Positions 44,864 to 53,708 of a stretch of 64,000 bases of DNA are shown piece after piece. How positions within the stretch are numbered: position 1 is the first letter of the stretch; each line of letters opens with the position of its first letter. The stretch spans positions 434,001 through 498,000 of the forward strand of contig NZ_JAKRNM010000001.1 in NCBI RefSeq assembly GCF_022346995.1, read 5' to 3'. The notes under the pieces are model-generated. The model saw only the letters and a program-made list of their open reading frames with translations. It made no database searches and had not been told where the DNA came from. Source of the stretch: Paenibacillus sp. ACRRY (lineage in GTDB: Bacteria > Bacillota > Bacilli > Paenibacillales > Paenibacillaceae). A program made the translations under genes and the position numbers.

Positions 44864-44905
44864 TTGATGTATCAATATTTGACTAGTCAATAGTTGATAA
44901 GTCAA
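44864..44905 (-). promoter_or_regulatory. three tandem palindromic MarR-type operators
   Basis: TTGATGTATCAA (44864-44875), TTGACTAGTCAA (44879-44890) and TTGATAAGTCAA (44894-44905) share TTGA-N4-TCAA. They begin exactly 15 bases apart, each flanked by TA-rich trinucleotides. They lie directly upstream of the nitroreductase-marR operon and include TTGACT sequences usable as -35 boxes. The pattern fits repression by the co-encoded MarR. Confidence 0.72.
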
Positions 44906-45082
44906 ATATAATCGAATTGTTTGATCATTTCAACCTTTTTTATATGTTAAAATATTACAATCCATGAGGTGAACTATTGTATTGTTCAGTTGCACAATAA
45001 GAAAATAAGTGTTTGTCGAATGTAGTTGATTTGAATTGAATTGTTGAATTTAAAGCAATGAGAAGAGGAGGGGATTATCGAA

Positions 45083-45538
45083 ATGAAGACCATTAAGTGT
45101 ATGATGGAGCATCTGTACTGGGCCGACGGACGCATCTTGGACGCGCTTCAGGAAAGTGCGACGAGGAATAAAGACCTGTTGAAGTTAGTTAGGCATGTCG
45201 CGGTTGCAGAACGTGTCTGGCTATCCCGATTGCATGGCAAGGACAGCGGGCAATATTCGTTGTGGGAGGAGGAAGAAGACCTCTCGGTGATCCGGTCGAT
45301 GTTCGAAGAAAACGCCAAGCAATATCGCGTCTATATGGAAGGACTTGATGAATCCCGGTTGGACGAGAAGCTCGACTACGCGAACCAGAGCGGGGTTCTG
45401 TTTCAAACGTCCGTCCGGGACATCCTGTCACAGGTTATCTTACATGGGCAATATCACCGGGGACAGATCAACCAAGCGCTTCGAATTGAATCGGCAGAGC
45501 CTGCCCAAATCGATTACATCACGTTTGCGAGACTATAA
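45083..45538 (+). CDS. DinB-family putative metal-dependent protein
   Basis: A 151-residue four-helix-bundle protein. The three histidines that bind metal in DinB/YfiT folds are present: H38 (LVRHVAVAERVW), H120 (ILHGQYHRGQIN) and H124. Family members include thiol-dependent S-transferases such as bacillithiol transferases; the specific reaction here is unknown. A strong GAGGAGGGG site precedes the ATG. It appears monocistronic. Confidence 0.85.
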   Translation: MKTIKCMMEHLYWADGRILDALQESATRNKDLLKLVRHVAVAERVWLSRLHGKDSGQYSLWEEEEDLSVIRSMFEENAKQYRVYMEGLDESRLDEKLDYANQSGVLFQTSVRDILSQVILHGQYHRGQINQALRIESAEPAQIDYITFARL

Positions 45539-45644
45539 CGACGGATCATAATCACCATTACACTGAATTGAAGTGGCTTTGAGATAACACTTAAAGGTAG
45601 CTCACTAAAAAAATACTGGAAATTACTGCTAACAACCAAGGAGT

Positions 45645-45685
45645 TGAAAAAAAAGAAAGGAGCTTCTGCTGCCAGCTCCTTTCTT
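45645..45685 (-). terminator. minus-strand terminator of the cupin gene
   Basis: AAGAAAGGAGCT (45653-45664) and AGCTCCTTTCTT (45674-45685) form a perfect 12-bp stem. On the minus strand it is followed by a run of T (plus-strand A run at 45647-45654). It ends the cupin transcript. The 45539-45745 gap holds nothing else recognisable. Confidence 0.85.
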
Positions 45686-45745
45686 GGGTAAATGAATTGT
45701 TATTAATGTTTTGAATCAGCTCACTGACACTCTTGCCTGTGTTTG

Positions 45746-46063
45746 CTAAGCTTTTGGCTCGATCAACATGATATGACATTCCTTTATGGCGGATGGTTTG
45801 ATCTCTGTTCCTTTCGGGATAACAATCATTTCATCCTTGTAAATCTTCACTTGGCTATCACGAAAATCAATGATCATTTCCCCTTTGATCACGAAAAATA
45901 CCTTATCTGTCTCTTCATGAACATGCCATTCGTACTCTCCTGCAATCTTTACAAGCTTAAATTGATAGTCATTCATTTCACCAATGAATTTTGGAGTCCA
46001 TTGATCATGAATTGTAGATAGTTCCTCACTCAGTTTAATAACTGGATAATGGATAGTAATCAC
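45746..46063 (-). CDS. small cupin-fold protein
   Basis: A 105-residue single-domain cupin. Motif 1 is EYEWHVHEETDKVFFVIKGEM, with His47, His49 and Glu/Asp ligands. Motif 2 is DEMIVIPKGTEIKPSAIKECHIMLIEP, where the usual His (G-x-E-H-K-P) is Ile, so metal binding may be altered. The GTG start lies directly after AAGGA, an unfavourable spacing, so a nearby non-canonical start (ATT/ATC codons 2-4) is conceivable. No enzymatic role can be assigned. The 200 bases upstream contain no other gene. Confidence 0.78.
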   Translation of the reverse strand: MITIHYPVIKLSEELSTIHDQWTPKFIGEMNDYQFKLVKIAGEYEWHVHEETDKVFFVIKGEMIIDFRDSQVKIYKDEMIVIPKGTEIKPSAIKECHIMLIEPKA

Positions 46064-46263
46064 TCCTTATTTTTATGTACTTTGCTTCACAAGATTGCAA
46101 ACACCGAAACTGGCGATTCACCACCTGGGGTCCGTAACATATCACTTTGGGATGATCAGACATTTACGTTTTTTACATACGCAATTTTCCAGACATCTTG
46201 TTTTCTTGGCTTGCTATTAGCATATAATTTTTATTTTTAGTTTCAAATGGATGCCTGTTGAAA

Positions 46264-47091
46264 CTAACATGGATTATTGGTGAATCTCTGCCTATACTCG
46301 GTGGGAGAAAGACCAAATTGTTTTTTGAACACTCTACTAAAATAAAAGGGGTCTGTAATCCCAACAGCTTCTGCAATCTGCTGTACTGAGACATCACTTG
46401 TAATTAATTTTTTTTGCGCCATGTTAATGCGGTATTTAAGTACATATTCTGCTGGCCCCATACCGGAATATCTTCTAAACACATAAGAAAGTCGATTACG
46501 ATTAACGTTATAATGCTCTGCGAGCGATGGTATTGTAAGACCTTGATAATAGTGTTCATGGATGAATTTCGATACACGTTGGAATAAGGCATGTGATTCA
46601 CTGCTAGTTTGCCTGTTATCCGCACATAATAATGCTTCATTTAGTGCATCACGAAACAACATTTCAGTCTGAAACATCGAGATTCCACCTTGCTGATTAT
46701 ACACATGCCAAAGCCGTATAATTAATTCGGTTAGACGGGTGGAATCTCCCGTTGGCAATTCAAAATGTTGATGAGAAAAGGACGACTCTTTTAATTTTGA
46801 GTCATGTATCCGGTATAACACAAGAATATACTCCCAGTTAGTGTCACCAAACATTTTTTGTTCTAGTTTCATTTTCGCTCCCCCATGAACAATTTTCCCT
46901 GGCGTAAAAATATAAGGCATTCCATTAAAATAAAATTGTATTTTCCCTGTCAAGGGGAACACAAATCCCGGGAAAGAATCTGTATAATCTGCGTAGGGCA
47001 CTCCTGATTTTTTACCATATCGGTATACTCCTTCTACTTGAAAAGGAATTTGTGCAAAGTGTTCTGCTAGTAGATTGATGTTTATGTTCAC
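46264..47091 (-). CDS. AraC-family transcriptional regulator, probably iron-regulated
   Basis: A 275-residue regulator. The N-terminal cupin-like ligand domain (about 1-150) includes GFVFPLTGKIQFYFNG. The C-terminal AraC/XylS domain (about 175-270) has the two helix-turn-helices LTIPSLAEHYNVNRNRLSYVF and VSVQQIAEAVGITDPFYFSRVFKKQFG. A strong Fur box overlaps its -35 element, suggesting induction by iron limitation, as for Btr/YbbB-type siderophore activators. No siderophore transporter is adjacent, so its targets lie elsewhere or include the nearby cupin (inference). Confidence 0.88.
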   Translation of the reverse strand: MNININLLAEHFAQIPFQVEGVYRYGKKSGVPYADYTDSFPGFVFPLTGKIQFYFNGMPYIFTPGKIVHGGAKMKLEQKMFGDTNWEYILVLYRIHDSKLKESSFSHQHFELPTGDSTRLTELIIRLWHVYNQQGGISMFQTEMLFRDALNEALLCADNRQTSSESHALFQRVSKFIHEHYYQGLTIPSLAEHYNVNRNRLSYVFRRYSGMGPAEYVLKYRINMAQKKLITSDVSVQQIAEAVGITDPFYFSRVFKKQFGLSPTEYRQRFTNNPC

Positions 47092-47171
47092 AGTGTGACC
47101 TCACTTCAATAGTAGTTTGTGAATAAATTTTGAAGTTAATTAATCAATGTATTTCCTATATTCACATTATT

Positions 47172-47192
47172 GATAACGATTATCATTGTCAA
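47172..47192 (-). promoter_or_regulatory. Fur box overlapping the -35 of the AraC-family gene
   Basis: GATAACGATTATCATTGTC (47172-47190) matches the 19-bp Fur consensus at 16 positions. On the minus strand TTGACA (47187-47192) is a perfect -35, and the Fur box fills the spacer. Repression by Fur with iron is predicted. Confidence 0.75.
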
Positions 47193-47244
47193 GATCGGAC
47201 GTACTAATGCTCACCGGGATAATAGAATAGTGAGGAAACCTACA

Positions 47245-47305
47245 AAAAAACGAAAAACCTGCTGCGGCCTTCCCTATAAACAGGACGGTGCAGAGGTTTT
47301 TGTTG
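47245..47305 (-). terminator. terminator of the GH125 gene
   Basis: AAAAACCT-GCTGC (from 47253) pairs with GCAG-AGGTTTTT (to 47301). The A/T tracts on both sides let it act on the minus strand for GH125 and possibly in both directions. Confidence 0.75.
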
Positions 47306-47360
47306 GAATACGATAATTCTCGCTGTAGCTGTCTCTAAAAGAGCGTATATCTTAGTGGTC

Positions 47361-48641
47361 TTAAATGATTCCCCTGTCCATCGCTTTGCCGATCAGCGTA
47401 GCAAAAAGGCTGTTAGACCAGGCGAACCACTCGCGTGAAAAGTCGGAGGGATCATCCGGGTGAAAGCCTTCGTGCATATACCCGGTATCTGCATCAGTCC
47501 TGATCAGCATATCGATTAATTCTTTCATTTCCTCATCGTTATCTGCTGTTAGCGCTTGCATAGACAGTGCCATATGCCACACATAACCTCCTGGCGTATG
47601 CGGACTACCAATACCTTTCGCATGTTTACCTTCGAAATAAAAAGGGTTGTCGAAACTAAGAGCAAATCGGCGAGTGTTTTGATATATTTCATCCTCTACA
47701 CCTACATAACCAATATAAGGAATAGATAGTAATCCCGGTGTGCCAGCATCGTCCATCAGTGAATAATTCCCGAATCCATCAGTTTCATAGGCGTAGATTC
47801 GACCGTATTTTGGATGATTCACAATCCCGTATGTCCGGATGCCGAAGTCAATTTCCTTGCGCAGCTTCGCTGCTCGGGCAGCCAGTCTTTCGTCCTTATA
47901 GATAACGCTGGCGATTTCGCGGATATACTCCAGAATCACCACAGCGAACATGTTGGAGGGAATGTTGTAACCGAATTCGCAGCTGTCATCACTCGGGCGG
48001 AAGCCCGACCAGCTCATACCAGTGTAGTTGACAGGCATACCGCGTCCGTTATTGTGTAACGTCTCCGTATCCTGAAGCGTCTGCCGGATAAAATGGTAGG
48101 GTGACTTCTCTCCGTGGTACTGCTCCGTTTCAATAACGTTCACAATGGAGCTGAGTGCCTGGTAGCATTCAGTATCGAAGATATCCGTTTGCTCTGCTTC
48201 CTTCCAGTACATATAAGCCAGCTGAACGACAAAGCAGAGGGAATCCAGCTCGTATTTGCGCTCCCACATCAAGGGATTTAAATTGCAATCATCCGTAGCC
48301 CGGTAATGCTTGTCGCTTGCAGTTTCATTGAATGCATTTGTATACGGGTCGATATTCACATAGAACATCTGCCGTGCAATCAGGCCGCGGAGAATCCGCT
48401 GAAGCTCAGAGTCATTTTTGGCAAAAGGAATGTAGTGGCGGACTTGCTCCGTAGAATCGCGCAACCACATGGCTGGGATATCGCCAGTAAATACAAAGGT
48501 GGTGCCGTCTTCAAGCAGCTTGGTTGTCGTCTCAAGTGTGTTGGGGAAGCAGTTGCGGAACAGCTTTTGCAATTTGGGATGATGGGCAAGTCTTTTGTCG
48601 GCCTCATTCAAGTACTCGGTAATGGAAGATGGCAGATTCAT
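47361..48641 (-). CDS. GH125 exo-alpha-1,6-mannosidase (metal-independent)
   Basis: A 426-residue cytosolic (alpha/alpha)6-barrel glycosidase. Family landmarks are FVFTGDIPAMWLRDSTEQVRHY near residue 50, YANAFNE-like YTNAFNETASD, MSWSGFRPSDDSCEFGYNIPSNMFA, and a C-terminal TGYMHEGFHPDDPSDFSREWFAWSNSLFA carrying the acidic catalytic region. GH125 enzymes release mannose from alpha-1,6 linkages of N-glycans or mannan. ATG 48641 has AGGAGG nine bases away and is preferred to TTG 48647. It is divergent from a sugar transporter-GH130 operon, forming a mannoside-utilisation locus. Confidence 0.93.
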   Translation of the reverse strand: MNLPSSITEYLNEADKRLAHHPKLQKLFRNCFPNTLETTTKLLEDGTTFVFTGDIPAMWLRDSTEQVRHYIPFAKNDSELQRILRGLIARQMFYVNIDPYTNAFNETASDKHYRATDDCNLNPLMWERKYELDSLCFVVQLAYMYWKEAEQTDIFDTECYQALSSIVNVIETEQYHGEKSPYHFIRQTLQDTETLHNNGRGMPVNYTGMSWSGFRPSDDSCEFGYNIPSNMFAVVILEYIREIASVIYKDERLAARAAKLRKEIDFGIRTYGIVNHPKYGRIYAYETDGFGNYSLMDDAGTPGLLSIPYIGYVGVEDEIYQNTRRFALSFDNPFYFEGKHAKGIGSPHTPGGYVWHMALSMQALTADNDEEMKELIDMLIRTDADTGYMHEGFHPDDPSDFSREWFAWSNSLFATLIGKAMDRGII

Positions 48642-49052
48642 AGTCAAACTCCTCCTACGTAGTTAGGATAAGGTAGCAAGCACGGTTCATAATACAAAGC
48701 TTCTGATATCATCAATGCATGTGATAGTCTTGGCATTCGTAGCAAATGTTTGCATACTTGTCTGGTGATCACAATATGTAACTTTTGCAGCTTAAAGAGA
48801 GGTTCATAATTCACACATTTTATTCATGTTTCATGCGGGACATTTGCATCACGACAAGCCCGAAAGTGCCACAGCAGCAAGGTTTCACGCGCTTTCTAAC
48901 ATGACAATGCACAACCTACATATTTACGGTGTCAGCTTGATTTCAATACAATTTGAATTGTAAGCGCTAGCATAAAAGAGGTCAGCTGAATGCAAAGCGG
49001 ATACAAATTTATTTTATGTAACGAAAAAAATACCATAGAGAGGAGTGGGAGA
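48642..49052. other. divergent promoter region between GH125 and lplB
   Basis: A 411-bp gap. Clear signals are the cre site (48958-48973), a plausible plus-strand promoter just upstream (TTTACG at 48923-48928, 18 bases, TACAAT at 48947-48952), and the two ribosome sites. The open frame from 48990 is the in-frame upstream extension of lplB. No recognisable RNA structure or other gene was found. Confidence 0.5.
48958..48973 (+). promoter_or_regulatory. cre (catabolite-responsive) site
   Basis: TTGTAAGCGCTAGCAT matches the cre consensus WTGNAANCGNWNNCAW at every specified position. It lies just downstream of the predicted transcription start, where CcpA binding normally blocks transcription. 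A LacI-type local operator is the alternative. Confidence 0.75.
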
Positions 49053-50003
49053 ATGAAGGTGAGTCATGCTACAGTATCTGTAAAACCTTCATTGAAGAAC
49101 AAATCCCTTGGCAAAAGAATCTGGAAAAATTGGGAGCTTTATTTGTTCATGCTTCCCGCGTTGTTGTATTTCCTCGTTTTTCATTACGGCCCGATGTACG
49201 GCATTCAGATTGCTTTCAAGAATTTTGTACCTTCAAAAGGAATCACAGGCAGTGAATGGGTTGGTTTTGACCATTTTGAACGATTCTTCAATTCCTATTT
49301 CTTTTGGGATCTGCTCTGGAACACGTTCAGCATCAGCTTCTATGAACTTGCGATCGGCTTTCCACTTCCGATTATTCTGGCGCTAGCCTTTAATGAGGTA
49401 CGGAACGGTCCGTTCAAGAAATCGGTTCAGACGGTAACCTATGCTCCGCATTTCATTTCCGTTGTTGTTATGGCGGGGATGATCATCACCTTTTTGTCGC
49501 CTTCCAGTGGAATGATTGTCCGGTTAATTGAATTCCTGGGCTTTCAACCAGCACAATTTCTGACGGACCCGGCCTGGTTTAAGACGATTTATGTTTTCTC
49601 GGGTGTCTGGCAGAGTACCGGGTGGGGGACGATTATTTATCTCGCAGCTTTGTCTGGCGTAGATCCCCAGCTGCATGAAGCGGCCATTATGGATGGAGCG
49701 AGCCGGATTAAACGGATGCTGCATATCAATCTGCCAACCATTGTACCCACCATTACAATCATGCTGATCTTAAATATGGGTAATATACTGGGCCTTGGCT
49801 TCGAGAAAATTCTGCTGCTGCAGAATTCACTCAATATGGAAGCCTCCGATGTAATCTCCACCTATGTCTACCGCGCCGGTTTGGTGGATGCCCAGTATAG
49901 CTTCTCAACGGCTGTGGGATTGTTTAACTCGGTAATCAACGTTATTTTGCTTGTTACTGTCAATCAGATTGCCAAACGTACCAGTGAGAATAGCCTCTGG
50001 TAG
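49053..50003 (+). CDS. lplB: LplB-type carbohydrate ABC transporter permease
   Basis: A 316-residue membrane permease, six helices, with MLPALLYFLVFHYGPMYGIQIAFKNF near the N-terminus and the EAA docking loop HEAAIMDGASRIKRMLHINLP. These are typical of LplB/YtcP-class transporters for oligosaccharides. The frame opens at 48990, but ATG 49053 has GAGAGGAG upstream and is preferred. No ATPase gene is nearby; such systems usually share the general MsmX ATPase. It is first gene of the lplB-lplC-lplA-GH130 operon, preceded by a cre site. Confidence 0.92.
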   Translation: MKVSHATVSVKPSLKNKSLGKRIWKNWELYLFMLPALLYFLVFHYGPMYGIQIAFKNFVPSKGITGSEWVGFDHFERFFNSYFFWDLLWNTFSISFYELAIGFPLPIILALAFNEVRNGPFKKSVQTVTYAPHFISVVVMAGMIITFLSPSSGMIVRLIEFLGFQPAQFLTDPAWFKTIYVFSGVWQSTGWGTIIYLAALSGVDPQLHEAAIMDGASRIKRMLHINLPTIVPTITIMLILNMGNILGLGFEKILLLQNSLNMEASDVISTYVYRAGLVDAQYSFSTAVGLFNSVINVILLVTVNQIAKRTSENSLW

Positions 50004-50019
50004 AAAGGAGTTGAGGTCT

Positions 50020-50931
50020 TTGGTTACTGCCATGAAAGAGTCCAGAGGGGACAAGCTGTTTGTGATTTGCACCTATATTTATTTGGTTCTTGCACTGCTC
50101 GTTGTTCTCTATCCGCTGATCTATATTCTCAGTGCTTCCATCAGTTCGCCGCAGGACGTCAACTCGGGAGCCATGTGGCTGTTTCCGAAGAATGTGACAC
50201 TGGACGGCTACAAGCTTGTTTTTGATAACCCGAAGATATGGAATGGTTATTTGAACACGATTATTTATACGGTGGTAGGGACCCTGGTCAATCTCGCCGT
50301 TACTCTGCCAGCCGCGTATGCGCTCAGCAGATCTGATTTTGTCGGGCGTAATCTATTCATGGGTCTCATTCTGTTTACAATGTTCTTCAGTGGCGGGCTC
50401 GTGCCGACGTATCTGCTGGTCAAAAACCTCGGACTCATCAACAGCATGTGGGCATTGATTTTGCCGGTGGCTGCTTCAGTTTGGAATATTGTCGTAGCCC
50501 GCACCTTTTTTCAGACGACCATCCCAAAAGAACTGCAGGAAGCGGCGCACATGGATGGCTGTACGAATCTGAAGCTGTTCATCCGCATTATTTTGCCACT
50601 GTCGGCACCCATTATTGCCGTTATGGCTTTATTCTATGGAGTAGGCCACTGGAACAGTTATTTCCCGTCCCTGATCTATTTGAATGATGAAGCCAAGTAT
50701 CCGCTGCAGATGGTACTGCGCCAGATCCTTGTCCTTCAGGAGATGTCGGCCGAAACCACGGGCGCTTCGATCAATAGCGAGGTGGCGACCGCCATGAACA
50801 ATAAGGCTGAAACGGCATCACTAATCAAATACGGAGTCATTGTTGTCTCCACTTTGCCGATCGTGGCGGTTTATCCATTCCTGCAGCGTTACTTTGTCCA
50901 AGGGGTCATGATTGGCTCTGTTAAAGGTTGA
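50020..50931 (+). CDS. lplC: LplC/YtcP-type carbohydrate ABC transporter permease
   Basis: A 303-residue permease with six helices. Motifs include YPLIYILSASISSPQ near the N-terminus, LPAAYALSRSDF, FSGGLVPTYLLVKNLGLINS and the EAA loop QEAAHMDGCTNLKLFIRIILPLS. The start is TTG 50020, nine bases after AAAGGAG; ATG 50032 lies too far from it and earlier codons fall inside lplB. It pairs with LplB. Confidence 0.92.
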   Translation: MVTAMKESRGDKLFVICTYIYLVLALLVVLYPLIYILSASISSPQDVNSGAMWLFPKNVTLDGYKLVFDNPKIWNGYLNTIIYTVVGTLVNLAVTLPAAYALSRSDFVGRNLFMGLILFTMFFSGGLVPTYLLVKNLGLINSMWALILPVAASVWNIVVARTFFQTTIPKELQEAAHMDGCTNLKLFIRIILPLSAPIIAVMALFYGVGHWNSYFPSLIYLNDEAKYPLQMVLRQILVLQEMSAETTGASINSEVATAMNNKAETASLIKYGVIVVSTLPIVAVYPFLQRYFVQGVMIGSVKG

Positions 50932-50970
50932 ACCATTAGAATGGTGTATATAACAAGGGAGGAATTATTC

Positions 50971-52581
50971 ATGCAGACCACACGCAAACCATGGAAGCTT
51001 CTGTTGTCTTCGGCTCTAGTTCTTACACTGCTGGCAGGCTGCAGCAATGCTGACAAAGGGGCAGGAGATAACAGTACCGGAGCGGTTACTGTGAATAAAG
51101 AGGGTTTCCCGATTGTCAATGAATCCGTAACTCTCACACTTATGGCGCCGGATGTAGGGATTCAGAACTGGGAGAACATGACCGTGCTCCAGCAGATGCA
51201 GGAGAAGACGGGCATTAAGCTGGAATACAGGAATGCACCGAAGGACAGCTTCGAGACCAAGAAGAATCTGGTGCTCGCCAGCGGAGATTACCCGGATATT
51301 CTCTATGCTGCAGGTTTGACCACTGCAGAGCAGATGAATTATGGAGAGCAGGGTATCCTCGTTCCTTTGGAAGATCTGATTGAAGAATATGCTCCGAATT
51401 TCAAGGCTTTGCTGGATGAGAATCCGGATGTCCGCAAATCAATTACAGCACCGGACGGGCATATCTATTCTTTGCCGGTAGTAGAACTCAGTCAGCATTG
51501 GTATCGTAACCCAATGTGGTATAACGGTGACTTCCTGAAAGCATTGAATATTGACAAGCTTCCCGAAACGACAGAAGAGCTGTATACCTACCTGAAGCGT
51601 GTGAAGGAAGAAGATCCGAACGGCAATGGCATAGCCGATGAAATTCCGATTTCCTCGGTGACAACACCTGCTGCCAATCTACGTGATATCCGCACCTGGC
51701 TGCTTGGTGCCTTCGGTATTTATGAAGAAGAGATATACGTGGACGATGACGATAAGGTGCACTATACACCGCTTGAAGAAGGATATAAGGAATATTTGAC
51801 CTATATGAACCGTCTGTGGTCCGAAGAGCTATTGGATCATGAGAGCTTCTCGCAGACGGCAGAGCAAAAGAAGGCTAAAGCACAGAACAACCAGGTCGCC
51901 CTCTTCTCCGACTGGCATGCCTACATGTCCAAAGGCGGAGAGCCTTCGACGGCAGATCCAATGTTTGCACCTGTCCGCAGCGAATCGGTGGCTGCACCGG
52001 CGATTGCGAAGAACAGAGGGATTACAACGGGTGCCTTTGCCATTACGGAAAGCAACCCGGCGCCGGAAGCCTCGATGCGTTGGGTGGATTATCTCTATTC
52101 CTACGAAGGTGCCATGTTCTTTAATAAAGGGCCAGAGGGCATTCTCTGGGAATATACCGACAAAGAAAACCGGGTGAAGAAATATTTGCCTGTACCGGAT
52201 GGAAAAGAAATGGAAGATTATCGAGCTACTCTGACACCTAACTACGGTATTCCTGCTCCGACCCTGTCCATGGATGATATTAGTAAAGGGCTGAAGACAG
52301 ACTTTGATCTCTGGGTAGAGAAGGAAACGGAGCAAAAGCTTCTCGATAAAGGTGCTCGGATTCCGTTCCCAACACTATTCCTCACCGTGGAAGAGCAGAC
52401 GGAAATCAGCAACCTGAATTCGGATTTGAGCACATACGTGAAGCAGATGGAAGCGAAGTTCATCACCGGTGCAGAGCCCCTTACCAGCTGGGACAATTAT
52501 GTGGCGACCGTTAAGAAAATGGGTGGAGAACGTGTGGCTGAAATTAATCAGGCTGCGTATGACCGCTGGAAATCCAACTAA
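50971..52581 (+). CDS. lplA: LplA-type sugar-binding lipoprotein
   Basis: A 536-residue extracellular solute-binding protein. A signal peptide with lipobox LAGC (Cys24) is followed by a short Gly/Ser linker and a large type-1 sugar-binding body typical of LplA (about 500 residues; ...LTLMAPDVGIQNWENMTVLQ; DPNGNGIADEIPIS calcium-like loop). ATG 50971 follows GGGAGGAA; the earlier ATG 50941 is an extension. It supplies the LplBC permease. Linkage to GH125 and GH130 suggests manno-oligosaccharides or N-glycan fragments as ligand (inference). Confidence 0.93.
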   Translation: MQTTRKPWKLLLSSALVLTLLAGCSNADKGAGDNSTGAVTVNKEGFPIVNESVTLTLMAPDVGIQNWENMTVLQQMQEKTGIKLEYRNAPKDSFETKKNLVLASGDYPDILYAAGLTTAEQMNYGEQGILVPLEDLIEEYAPNFKALLDENPDVRKSITAPDGHIYSLPVVELSQHWYRNPMWYNGDFLKALNIDKLPETTEELYTYLKRVKEEDPNGNGIADEIPISSVTTPAANLRDIRTWLLGAFGIYEEEIYVDDDDKVHYTPLEEGYKEYLTYMNRLWSEELLDHESFSQTAEQKKAKAQNNQVALFSDWHAYMSKGGEPSTADPMFAPVRSESVAAPAIAKNRGITTGAFAITESNPAPEASMRWVDYLYSYEGAMFFNKGPEGILWEYTDKENRVKKYLPVPDGKEMEDYRATLTPNYGIPAPTLSMDDISKGLKTDFDLWVEKETEQKLLDKGARIPFPTLFLTVEEQTEISNLNSDLSTYVKQMEAKFITGAEPLTSWDNYVATVKKMGGERVAEINQAAYDRWKSN

Positions 52582-52633
52582 TCAAGTCAGCGCGGAAACC
52601 ATACCTTGAACATGAATCCCAGGAGGAACAGAC

Positions 52634-53650
52634 ATGCAAATAACGAGACATCCGAACAATCCCATTGTCGTCCCGGGCGGCTATGAATGGCGAAAGGTTA
52701 CGGTCTTCAACCCGGCAGTCATCATAGATAATGACAAATTTTATATGATTGAGCGCACCGCAGGCTCCCTGACTCCATGCAAGAATTATCTGGGTCTGCT
52801 GGAGAGCGATGATGGCGTAAACTTCACCCACGTGAAGGATGAACCCATTGTGACGCCCGATATGCTGGGTTTTCCATATGGCAGTGTGCAGGACCCACGT
52901 ATTGTCAAGATTGATGGAACCTTCTATCTGAACTACGCCCTGCGTCCCTGTGCAATGAGCTATTATCCAACGGGAGCAGGGGTCCCCCTGCGCTCAATTC
53001 CGGAATATCCGGACGGATGGGGGGAAGAGGAGGGACACTGGTTGACCCGGTCCTCCATTCTGAAATCGGATAATCTCCTGGATTGGGAGTTTGTGGCGGA
53101 TACGACACCTCTTGATATTAACGACCGGGATAATATTCTGTTTCCTGAAAAAATAGGTGGCAAATTCGTACTGCTGCGCCGTCCCGAGGAATATGTGGGA
53201 GAAGACTACGGTACGGATAAGGCGGCCATGTGGATTACCTACTCCGAGGATCTGGTGAACTGGGAAGAGCCCAAGCTGCTCGCCACCGCCGGAAACCTGT
53301 CCTGGGAATCGCGGAAAATCGGGGGCTCAACGCCTCCAATCCGTACCGACAAGGGCTGGCTGGTGCTCTATCACGGCGTCGATGAAGATATCGTCTACCG
53401 TGTGGGAGCTATGCTGCTGGATTTGGAGCAGCCTGAGAAAATCATTGCCCGGACCCATCATTTCATTATGGAGCCGGAGACGTACTACGAGAAATTTGGA
53501 TTCCAGATTCCGAATGTAATCTTCCCGACCGGAAACGTGGTCAAAGATGGACTGCTCTTTATCTATTACGGAGTAACGGATACAGCGATTGCTCTCGCCA
53601 CGGTTCCTCTGGATGAATTGGTAGAGCATATCCTTCGGGAAGGGCAGTAA
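52634..53650 (+). CDS. GH130 mannoside phosphorylase or mannosidase
   Basis: A 338-residue five-bladed beta-propeller enzyme. GH130 landmarks are the N-terminal FNPAVI, IERTAG (usually YRA), the catalytic-acid loop GSVQDPRI with Asp87, NILFPEKIGGKFVLLRRP (phosphate/substrate region) and GSTPPIRTDKGWLVLYHGV, ending in PTG..YYGV.D. Most GH130 enzymes phosphorolyse beta-1,4- or beta-1,2-mannosides to mannose-1-phosphate, but some are hydrolases. The residue before the catalytic Asp is Gln rather than the common Glu. It is the last gene of the lpl operon. Confidence 0.9.
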   Translation: MQITRHPNNPIVVPGGYEWRKVTVFNPAVIIDNDKFYMIERTAGSLTPCKNYLGLLESDDGVNFTHVKDEPIVTPDMLGFPYGSVQDPRIVKIDGTFYLNYALRPCAMSYYPTGAGVPLRSIPEYPDGWGEEEGHWLTRSSILKSDNLLDWEFVADTTPLDINDRDNILFPEKIGGKFVLLRRPEEYVGEDYGTDKAAMWITYSEDLVNWEEPKLLATAGNLSWESRKIGGSTPPIRTDKGWLVLYHGVDEDIVYRVGAMLLDLEQPEKIIARTHHFIMEPETYYEKFGFQIPNVIFPTGNVVKDGLLFIYYGVTDTAIALATVPLDELVEHILREGQ

Positions 53651-53708
53651 TCAGGGCCGGCTTGGTTAGTGATTCAGCTGCTTTGCAGGGGAAGAAGGAA
53701 GCCCGGAA

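Noticed and set aside
45591-45779. A 62-codon minus-strand frame between dinB and the cupin gene
   Set aside because: It crosses the cupin stop and the perfect terminator hairpin of the cupin gene, which better explains the sequence.
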